The notes below the pieces were generated by a model. It was not told the origin of the DNA, ran no database searches, and worked only from the letters and a program-made list of their open reading frames with translations. This document shows positions 41,162 through 48,038 of a stretch of 48,038 nucleotides of DNA, piece after piece. Origin of the DNA: Rhizobiales bacterium 32-66-11 (GTDB lineage Bacteria > Pseudomonadota > Alphaproteobacteria > Rhizobiales > Xanthobacteraceae); NCBI GenBank assembly GCA_002304505.1, contig NCEH01000010.1, forward strand, positions 1-48,038. The letters are read 5' to 3'. The position numbers and the translations under genes were made by a program. Position 1 is the first letter of the stretch. Each line of letters begins with the position of its first letter.

Positions 41162-41274
41162 CGCGCCGGCGCGCCGCGCCCCCCTGATCGAACTCCACGC
41201 CAGCCCGGCGAAGCTGCCGTTCCGCCCGGCCGCGCAGCCCGTGCGCGCGCGCCGCTTGCAGAGGTGCGCGATAA

Positions 41275-41343
41275 CGCCTTAACTGCACGCCACGTGCGGG
41301 CCACAGAAGCCCGCCGAGAGGAAACGCAGGCGGAGTTAAGGCG
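41275..41343. repeat. Long-spaced inverted repeat upstream of acxR
   Basis: Perfect 10-base arms CGCCTTAACT (41275-41284) and AGTTAAGGCG (41334-41343) are separated by 49 bases in the 327-base gap between the TDT gene and acxR. No gene covers the stretch. They could be paired half-sites for a looping regulator or the base of an RNA stem. No -24/-12 promoter was found in this gap. Confidence 0.5.
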
Positions 41344-41488
41344 CGCGCGGGCATGGCCCGCCAGTGCGGTCGGCACCTCCTTGCAGCGAACCCCTTCGTG
41401 GCGAGGAATACGGCGCACCGCTCAAGCCCTCCGCACCACCGGACGCGACGCATCGCGCGCCGTCCGGGCGACGCCGGGGAGGACGCGT

Positions 41489-43438
41489 ATGAAACAGGGC
41501 GAGATTCGCGCAGCCTGGGAGACCTTCCAGGTCGAAGGACGCAAGCCGCGCGGCATTCCGGCGGCCGTGGCCGCTTCGTGGGAGCGCTCCCAGGTGGCCG
41601 GCGTCGGGGCGGGGCGCACCGAGGCGCCGCTGGCCGGTGAACCCGAAATCTTCCGCCGTCGCAGCAGCAGCGCCGCCCTTTTGGCCGCCGCCCGCCCGGC
41701 GCTCCAGCGCTCCGGCGTGTTCCTGGCCGAAGCCGCTTCCATGATGATCCTGGCGGATCCGAGCGGCTTCATCGTCGAGACCGCCGGGGACCCGCGCGTG
41801 GTCGACACCGGCCGCCGCAACCATCTGCAGACCGGCGGCAGCTGGGAGGAAGGCACCATCGGCACCAATGCCATCGGCACCGCGCTCGCCGACGGGCGCG
41901 CGATCCAGATCTGCGGGGCGGAGCATTATTGCGAGGACGTGCAGCGCTGGACCTGCGCGGCGGTGCCGGTGCGCCATCCGATCGACGGGGCCTTGCTGGG
42001 GGTGGTGGACATCTCCGGCCCGGCCGCGTCCTTCCATCCCCAGAGCCTCGCGCTCGCCGTCGCCATCGGGCAGGAGATCGAGGCCTCGCTCGGCAAGACC
42101 GCCAAGATGGAGCACGAAATTCTGCTCCGTCATTTCGTCTCCAAGCGATCCATCTGGCTCACCGAGCAGATGCTGGTGGTCGACCGTCACGGCTTTCTCG
42201 TGCACGCGGCGCAAAAGACCCTCGACGCCATCGGCCCGGAGAGCCTTGCCGCGGACATGCGCCGGATGATCGGGGGCGCCGGCCTGGAGGCGTGGGAGGA
42301 GAATTGCCGGCGGCGCTTCCCCAATGCCAGCCTGGAACTGGTGAAGCACGATGATGCCGTGGTCGGCTGCCTGCTGGTGATGCATGGCGGGCGCCGCCGC
42401 CCCCTCCCCGCGCCCTCCCTCGCCCCTGCGGGCACCACCGACGCGGTGGTCGGCTTCGACCAGATCATCGGCGAGAGCCCGGCGATCCGCGCGGTGCGCG
42501 AGCGCGCCCGCAAGCTGGCGGCGAACGCGCTGCCCATCCTCATCGAGGGCGAGACCGGGGTCGGCAAGGAATTGTTCGCCCGCGCCATCAAGGGCGCAAG
42601 TCCGGTCAGCGAGGGGCCGTTCATGCCGGTGAATTGCGGCGGCATGGCCCGCGACCTCATCGCCAGCGAATTGTTCGGCTATGCCAAGGGCGCCTTCACC
42701 GGCGCCGACGAGCACGGCCGCGCCGGCAAGATCGAGAAGGCCGACGCGGGCACCTTGTGCCTGGACGAAATCGGCGAGATGCCCCTCGACCTGCAATCCT
42801 ATCTGCTGCGGGTGCTGGAGGACGGCGTCGTCTATCGCGTGGGCGAGCACGAGGGGCGCCGTGTCAACATCCGCATCCTCGCCATGACCAATCGCGACCT
42901 GCTGGCGGAAGTGGAGGCGGGGCGGTTTCGCCGGGACCTGTATTATCGCATCGCCGCCGCGCGCCTGCGCATTCCGCCGCTGCGCGAGCGGCTCGACGAC
43001 ATCGCCCCGCTGGCGGAGAAATTCGCGGCCGCCGCCGCCCGACGCCTCGACCGCCCGACGCCCGCTTTCTCGCAGGCCGCGCTTCAGGTGATGCAGACCT
43101 ATGGCTGGCCCGGCAACATCCGCGAATTGCGCAATGTGGTGGATACCATGGTGGCGCTCGCGGAAACCGACCGGCTGGAGGAAGAGGACCTGCCGCTCGA
43201 ATTGCGCGCCCCCCTGCCCCCAGGCGCGCCGGCCGTCGCGGCCGAGGACGGCCGGCGCGCCCTTGGGCCCGCGATCCCCGCCGCCGACCTCAAGGCCGCG
43301 GAGCGCGCGGCGATCCTCGCCCAGGTGCAGGCATGCGGCGGCAATCTCACGGAGGCGGCGCGCCGGCTCGGCATCGCCCGCTCCACCCTTTATGTGCGGC
43401 TCGCGGAATATGGCGACGGCCGCGCGCCCAAGAGCTGA
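41489..43438 (+). CDS. acxR: Sigma-54-dependent transcriptional activator of acetone carboxylase
   Basis: This 649-residue bacterial enhancer-binding protein resembles AcoR and AcxR. A GAF-type sensor (about residues 75-210; DPSGFIVETAGD, GTNAIGTALADGRAIQICGAEHYCEDVQRWTCAAVPVRHP) is followed by an AAA+ domain with Walker A GETGVGKE (about 353-360), the sigma-54-contacting GAFTGA loop (near 400), Walker B GTLCLDEIGEMPLDLQ (near 421) and the Arg finger region FRRDLYYRIAAARLRIPPLRERLDDI. A Fis-type helix-turn-helix closes the C-terminus (GGNLTEAARRLGIARSTLYVRL). The start follows GGGGAGG. It precedes acxA, which has a sigma-54 promoter, so it most likely activates acxABC when acetone or isopropanol is present. 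Confidence 0.93.
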   Translation: MKQGEIRAAWETFQVEGRKPRGIPAAVAASWERSQVAGVGAGRTEAPLAGEPEIFRRRSSSAALLAAARPALQRSGVFLAEAASMMILADPSGFIVETAGDPRVVDTGRRNHLQTGGSWEEGTIGTNAIGTALADGRAIQICGAEHYCEDVQRWTCAAVPVRHPIDGALLGVVDISGPAASFHPQSLALAVAIGQEIEASLGKTAKMEHEILLRHFVSKRSIWLTEQMLVVDRHGFLVHAAQKTLDAIGPESLAADMRRMIGGAGLEAWEENCRRRFPNASLELVKHDDAVVGCLLVMHGGRRRPLPAPSLAPAGTTDAVVGFDQIIGESPAIRAVRERARKLAANALPILIEGETGVGKELFARAIKGASPVSEGPFMPVNCGGMARDLIASELFGYAKGAFTGADEHGRAGKIEKADAGTLCLDEIGEMPLDLQSYLLRVLEDGVVYRVGEHEGRRVNIRILAMTNRDLLAEVEAGRFRRDLYYRIAAARLRIPPLRERLDDIAPLAEKFAAAAARRLDRPTPAFSQAALQVMQTYGWPGNIRELRNVVDTMVALAETDRLEEEDLPLELRAPLPPGAPAVAAEDGRRALGPAIPAADLKAAERAAILAQVQACGGNLTEAARRLGIARSTLYVRLAEYGDGRAPKS

Positions 43439-43542
43439 GACGGGCGCAGTGTTCGATGCTCGTGCGGCGCGGGCGGACGACAGTCCGGCTTTCGGACGCT
43501 CGCGGACGCAAAACATCTTCTGAGCGGCCGCGGTAAGAGCTT

Positions 43543-43560
43543 GGCAGATTTCAATCTGCC
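43543..43560. promoter_or_regulatory. Perfect palindrome just upstream of the acxA sigma-54 promoter
   Basis: GGCAGATT (43543-43550), TC, AATCTGCC (43553-43560) is a perfect 8-2-8 palindrome 16 bases before the -24 box. Activator sites for sigma-54 promoters usually lie about 80-200 bases upstream, so this is unusually close. It could instead be an acxR terminator stem, but it has no T-run. A second, shorter repeat GTCCG-n5-CGGAC is at 43483-43497. Confidence 0.55.
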
Positions 43561-43574
43561 CCCTGCAAGTAAAA

Positions 43575-43591
43575 CTGGCACGTCTCCTGCG
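43575..43591 (+). promoter_or_regulatory. acxA: Sigma-54 (-24/-12) promoter of acxA
   Basis: CTGGCACGTCTCCTGCG matches the -24/-12 consensus: GG at 43577-43578 and GC at 43589-43590 with exactly ten bases between. It lies 52 bases before the acxA GTG start and directly after the gene for a sigma-54 activator. The -12 half is TCCTGC rather than the ideal TTGC. Confidence 0.85.
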
Positions 43592-43642
43592 ACCTGCTCC
43601 ATGCCCGGCTCACCAGAAGCCGGCTCGGACAGGAGGACACGC

Positions 43643-45796
43643 GTGAACATTCAGGCACGGCACGTCAGAAGCGTCCAGGTGCTCGGCATTGATGCCGGCG
43701 GCACCATGACCGACACTTTCTTCGTCGATTCCGATGGCGATTTCGTCGTCGGCAAGGCGCAGAGCACCCCGCAGAACGAGGCGCTCGGCCTCATCGCCTC
43801 CAGCGAGGACGGCCTCGGCAGCTGGGGCCTCTCGCTGGCCGAAGGCCTCCAGGGCCTCCAGACCGGCGTCTATTCCGGCACCGCCATGCTGAACCGCGTG
43901 GTGCAGCGCAAGGGGCTCAAATGCGGCCTCATCGTCAATGCGGGGATGGAGGACTTCCACCGCATGGGCCGGGCGATCCAATGCTATCTCGGCTATGCCT
44001 ATGAGGATCGCATCCACCTCAACACCCATCGCTACGATCCCCCGCTCGTGCCGCGCAACCTGACGCGCGGCGTCGCCGAGCGCATCGACATGTTCGGCAA
44101 GGTGGTGATCCCGCTGCGCGAGGAAACCGCCCGCGCCGCCGCCCGCGACCTGATCGCGGCGGACGTGGAAGGCATCGTCATCAGCCTGCTGCACTCCTAC
44201 AAGAACCCGGCGCACGAGCGGCGCGTGCGCGATATCGTGACCGAGGAAATCGCCAAGAGCGGCAAGAAGATCCCGGTATTCGCCTCGGCCGATTATTATC
44301 CGGTGCGCAAGGAGACCCATCGCACCAACACCACCATATTGGAAGGCTATGCCGCCGAGCCCTCGCGGCAGACGCTGAAGAAGATCTCCGACGCCTTCAA
44401 GGATCACGGCACCAAGTTCGACTTCCGTGTCATGGCGACCCACGGCGGGACCATCTCCTGGAAGGCCAAGGAACTGGCGCGGACCATCGTCTCCGGCCCC
44501 ATCGGCGGGGTGATCGGCGCGAAATATCTCGGCGAAGTGCTGGGATACAACAATATCGCCTGTTCCGACATCGGCGGCACCTCGTTCGACGTGGCGCTGA
44601 TCACCCAGGGCGAATTGACCATCAAGAACGACCCGGACATGGCGCGCCTGGTGCTGTCGCTGCCGCTGGTGGCGATGGATAGCGTGGGCGCGGGCGCCGG
44701 CTCCTTCATCCGCCTCGATCCCTACACCAAGGCCATCAAGCTCGGCCCGGATTCGGCCGGCTACCGGGTGGGCGTGTGCTGGAAGGAGAGCGGCATCGAG
44801 ACCGTCACCATCTCCGACTGCCACATGGTGCTGGGCTATCTGAACCCCGACAATTTCCTCGGCGGCGCAGTGAAGCTGGACCGCCAGCGCTCGGTGGACG
44901 CCATCAAGGCGCAGGTCGCCGATCCGCTCGGCCTCTCGGTGGAGGATGCGGCGGCGGGCGTGATCGAACTGCTCGATTCCGACCTGCGCGATTACTTGCG
45001 CTCCATGATTTCCGCCAAGGGCTACAGCCCGGCAAGCTTCGTCTGCTTCTCCTACGGCGGCGCTGGACCGGTGCACACCTATGGCTATACGGAAGGGCTC
45101 GGCTTCGAGGATGTGATCGTGCCCGCCTGGGCCGCCGGCTTCTCCGCCTTCGGCTGCGCGGCGGCGGACTTCGAATATCGCTACGACAAGTCGCTCGACA
45201 TCAACCTTGCGCCCGATGCTCCGGACGGCTTGTGCGAGGCTGCGTCCAAGACGCTCCAGGGCGCTTGGGACGAACTCACCCACAATGTGTTGGAGGAGTT
45301 CAAGCTGAATGGCTACGACGCCGACCAGGTGACGCTCCAGCCCGGCTACCGCATGCAATATCGCGGGCAGCTCAACGATCTGGAGATCGAATCGCCCCTG
45401 CCCGCCGCCGCCAGCGCGGAGGATTGGGCCAAGCTGGTGGACGCCTTCAACGCCACCTACGGCCGCGTCTACGCCGCCTCCGCCCGCTCGCCGGAACTGG
45501 GCTATTCGGTCACCGGTGCGATCATGCGCGGGTCGGTGCCGATCCAGAAGCCCAAGATCCCCAAGGAGCCGCTGGAGGGCGAAACCCCGCCTGCCGACGC
45601 GTTCCTCGGCACCCGCAAATTCTATCGCAAGAAGCGCTGGGTGGATGCGCAGCTGTATCGCATGGAGAGCCTGCGCCCCGGCAATCGCATCGCCGGCCCC
45701 GCCATCATCGAATCCGACGCGACCACCTTCGTGGTGCCGGACGGCTTCGAAACCTTCCTCGACGGCCACCGCCTCTTCCACCTCAAGGAAGTCTGA
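43643..45796 (+). CDS. acxA: Acetone carboxylase beta subunit
   Basis: This 717-residue protein is the beta subunit of acetone carboxylase (alpha2-beta2-gamma2), which makes acetoacetate from acetone and bicarbonate with ATP hydrolysis to AMP. It has the hydantoinase/oxoprolinase fold; the N-terminal VLGIDAGGTMTDTFFVDSDGD is the actin/hexokinase-like ATP-binding loop. Further family segments are NAGMEDFHRMGRAIQCYLGYAYEDRIHL, GTSFDVALITQGELTIKNDPDMARLVLSLPLVAMDSVGAGAGSF and SYGGAGPVHTYGY. Length equals the Xanthobacter subunit as I recall it. The GTG at 43643 follows AGGAGG. It lies 52 bases after a sigma-54 promoter and 40 bases before acxB. Confidence 0.95.
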   Translation: MNIQARHVRSVQVLGIDAGGTMTDTFFVDSDGDFVVGKAQSTPQNEALGLIASSEDGLGSWGLSLAEGLQGLQTGVYSGTAMLNRVVQRKGLKCGLIVNAGMEDFHRMGRAIQCYLGYAYEDRIHLNTHRYDPPLVPRNLTRGVAERIDMFGKVVIPLREETARAAARDLIAADVEGIVISLLHSYKNPAHERRVRDIVTEEIAKSGKKIPVFASADYYPVRKETHRTNTTILEGYAAEPSRQTLKKISDAFKDHGTKFDFRVMATHGGTISWKAKELARTIVSGPIGGVIGAKYLGEVLGYNNIACSDIGGTSFDVALITQGELTIKNDPDMARLVLSLPLVAMDSVGAGAGSFIRLDPYTKAIKLGPDSAGYRVGVCWKESGIETVTISDCHMVLGYLNPDNFLGGAVKLDRQRSVDAIKAQVADPLGLSVEDAAAGVIELLDSDLRDYLRSMISAKGYSPASFVCFSYGGAGPVHTYGYTEGLGFEDVIVPAWAAGFSAFGCAAADFEYRYDKSLDINLAPDAPDGLCEAASKTLQGAWDELTHNVLEEFKLNGYDADQVTLQPGYRMQYRGQLNDLEIESPLPAAASAEDWAKLVDAFNATYGRVYAASARSPELGYSVTGAIMRGSVPIQKPKIPKEPLEGETPPADAFLGTRKFYRKKRWVDAQLYRMESLRPGNRIAGPAIIESDATTFVVPDGFETFLDGHRLFHLKEV

Positions 45797-45835
45797 GCCC
45801 GGCCTCGCCCTTCCCAATCATAAGGAAACGCCAAG

Positions 45836-47999
45836 ATGAACATCAATGTTCGGCCCCAGGGCGCGCAGGGCGCCACACGCGGCATCGTGCGCGGCGGGGA
45901 AACCCTGAAGGAACATCGCGACCGCCTGATGGAAGCGACCAAGCGCACCAAGCATTACGCAGGCCTCGAAAGGATGGAGCTGCGCGACACCCAGCCCATC
46001 CATTACAACAAATTGTTCTCCCGCCTGCGCGCCGGCGTGGTGGATGCCCGCGAAACCGCCAAGAAGATCGCCGCTTCGCCCATCGTCGAGCAGGAGGGCG
46101 AACTGTGCTTCACGCTCTATAACGCGGCGGGCGACAGCATCCTCACCTCGACCGGCATCATCATCCATGTGGGAACCATGGGTGCGGCGATCAAATACAT
46201 GATCGAGAACGATTGGGAGAGCAATCCCGGCATCAAGGACAAGGACATCTTCTGCAATAACGACTGCCTGATCGGGAACGTCCATCCCTGCGACATCCAC
46301 ACCATCGTGCCGATCTTCTGGGAGGGCGAACTGATCGGCTGGGTCGGCGGCGTCACGCACGTCATCGACACCGGCTCGGTGGGGCCGGGCTCCATGTCCA
46401 CCGGGCAGGTGCAGCGGTTCGGCGACGGCTATCAGATCACCTGCCGCAAGGTGGGCGCCGACGACACGCTGTTCCGCGACTGGCTGCACGAGAGCCAGCG
46501 CATGGTGCGCACCACACGCTATTGGATGCTGGACGAGCGCACCCGCATCGCCGGCTGCCATATGATCCGCAAGCTGGTGGAAGAAGTGGTCGCGGAAGAG
46601 GGCATCGAGGCCTATTGGAAGTTCGCCTATGAGGCGGTCGAGCATGGCCGCCAGGGCTTGCAAAACCGCATCAAGGCCATGACGATCCCCGGCACCTACC
46701 GGCAGGTGGGCTTCGTGGACGTGCCCTATGCCCATGAGGACGTGCGGGTGCCGTCCGACTTCGCCAAGATCGACACCATCATGCATTCGCCCTCGGAAAT
46801 CACCATCCGCGGCGACGGCACGTGGCGGCTCGACTTCGAGGGCTCCAGCCGCTGGGGCTGGCATACCTATAACGCCCATCAGGTCAGCTTCACATCGGGC
46901 ATCTGGGTGATGATGACCCAGACCCTGATCCCCTCCGAAATGATCAATGACGGGGCGGCCTACGGCACCGAGTTCCGCCTGCCCAAGGGCACCTGGATGA
47001 ACCCGGACGACCGCCGCGTCGCCTTCTCCTATTCCTGGCACTTCCTGGTCTCGACCTGGACGGCGCTGTGGCGCGGCCTGTCGCGCTCCTATTTCGGGCG
47101 CGGATACCTGGAAGAGGTGAATGCCGGCAACGCCAACACCTCCAACTGGCTGCAAGGTGGCGGCTTCAACCAATATGACGAGATCCACGCGGTGAACTCG
47201 TTCGAATGCGCCGCCAACGGCACCGGCGCCACCGCCGTGCACGACGGCCTTTCCCATGCCGCCGCCATCTGGAACCCGGAAGGCGACATGGGCGACATGG
47301 AGATCTGGGAACTGGCCGAGCCGCTGGTCTATCTCGGCCGCCAGATCAAGCGCCCATGACACCGGGCTGAAGGAGCTGATCGCCTCCGGTGCGCCGATCC
47401 CGTTCGGCGGCGATACCGATCCGCAGAACCCGGTGTGGGACGCGATGATGCCCGACGCCAAGATCAAGCGCGACAAGCAGGCCATCACCACCGAGGAGAT
47501 GTTCAAGGATTACGACCTCTACCTCAATTACATGCGCGGCGGCCCCGGCTTCGGCGATCCCATCGACCGGGATCCGCAGAGCGTGGTGGACGACATCAAC
47601 GGCGGCTATCTGGTGGAGCGCTTCGCCCTCCAGGTCTATGGCGTCGTGGCGGAAAAGGGCGCGGACGGCACCTATGCCGTGGATGCGCCCGCCACCGCCG
47701 CGCGGCGCAAGGAGATCCGTGCCGAGCGGCTCGCCAAGTCCGTGCCCACCCGCGACTGGATGAAGGGCGAACGCGAGAAGATCCTGGCCAAGGACGCGGG
47801 CGACCACGTCAAGCAGATGTTCGCCTCGTCCTTCAAGCTCGGGCCGAAATTCTTCAAGGACTTCCAGACGTTCTGGGACCTGCCGGCGGATTGGACGCTG
47901 CTGGAGGAAGAGATCGGCATCCCCCATTACGGCTCGCACTACCACATGGACGTGTCCGAGCTGCCCGACGTGAAGACCGTGCAATTCGTCGAACAATAA
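45836..47999 (+). pseudogene. acxB: Acetone carboxylase alpha subunit, frameshifted with internal deletion
   Basis: This is the alpha (catalytic, Mn-binding) subunit gene, interrupted as given. Frame one (45836-47359, 507 residues) covers the N-terminal two thirds, with the metal-type cluster His150/Asp153/His155 in NVHPCDIH, and ends in LVYLGRQIKRP-stop. The alpha-subunit sequence resumes in another frame from about 47358 (HDTGLKELIASGAPIPFGGDTD) and ends normally (SELPDVKTVQFVEQ, stop 47997-47999). The two parts add up to about 720 residues against roughly 776 in Xanthobacter, so about 55 residues appear lost at the junction, with a change of frame. A short start-codon ribosome site (AAGGAA) precedes 45836. 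Either the gene is broken, abolishing acetone carboxylation, or the assembly lost about 170 bases. Confidence 0.85.
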
Positions 48000-48038
48000 G
48001 CGCGCCGGGCACCGGCCGCGCGCCGGTGCCCTCCGTCT

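Noticed and set aside
43483..43497. GTCCG-n5-CGGAC as an acxR terminator
   Set aside because: Only five pairs with no T-run; too weak to call as a terminator.
43610..45817. Minus-strand open frame of 735 codons opposite acxA
   Set aside because: Antisense shadow of a confidently identified gene.

Overview
The window is about 48 kb of GC-rich chromosomal DNA from an alphaproteobacterium, most likely a member of the Hyphomicrobiales near Xanthobacteraceae (Xanthobacter, Azorhizobium, Starkeya, Ancylobacter). This is inferred from three things: an acxR-acxAB acetone carboxylase locus in the order known from Xanthobacter, an intergenic palindromic repeat of a type I recall from this order, and the alphaproteobacterial style of the heme, cobalamin and pterin-like gene sets. 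A perfect consensus parS site (16577-16594) suggests a chromosomal position not far from the replication origin. No rRNA, tRNA, CRISPR array, transposase or phage gene was seen.

Layout. 1-6.4 kb: the end of ychF, two MaoC-like hot-dog proteins, an aldo/keto reductase facing a TetR-type repressor across a perfect palindromic operator, ndk, and two tandem TerC-type membrane proteins, each followed by a hairpin terminator. 6.4-10.4 kb: a cytoplasmic molybdopterin oxidoreductase, an AT-rich insert carrying one DUF6602-like putative nuclease gene, and a DUF1275 membrane protein. 10.5-16.4 kb: purM-purN, aquaporin Z, a large secreted Gly/Trp/Tyr-rich protein and a DinB-like protein. 16.6-18.4 kb: parS and opgH (osmoregulated periplasmic glucan synthesis).

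18.5-24.6 kb is the most puzzling part: a dehydrogenase without the usual zinc ligands, a 6-pyruvoyl-tetrahydropterin-synthase homologue lacking key catalytic residues, a glycosyltransferase and a methyltransferase in one tight operon. It faces a cytochrome b561 and a stand-alone RibD-type reductase, with a GTP cyclohydrolase II carrying an extra N-terminal domain just beyond. Together they look like a pathway that makes a modified (glycosylated, methylated) pterin- or flavin-like compound from GTP. I know of no described product for it.

24.7-28.7 kb: an SDR dehydrogenase, a MarR regulator divergent from a MATE efflux pump with palindromic operator-like sites between them, a PanE-like ketopantoate reductase, and the intergenic repeat. 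28.8-33.7 kb: an adenosylcobalamin riboswitch followed by a complete B12 uptake operon (btuB-btuF-btuC-btuD). 33.8-39.8 kb: a heme uptake locus with a TonB-dependent heme receptor and a heme oxygenase on one strand and hmuT-hmuU-hmuV on the other. The AT-rich divergent promoter region holds an Irr-like palindrome.

39.9-48 kb: a TDT-family anion channel/transporter, then the acetone carboxylase locus. AcxR (sigma-54 activator) precedes acxA and acxB, with a well-formed -24/-12 promoter and an adjacent palindrome upstream of acxA. As given, acxB is interrupted: its reading frame shifts near 47355, and comparison with the usual length of the alpha subunit points to about 170 bases missing, so either the gene is broken or the assembly has a local deletion. 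acxC would lie just past the end of the window.
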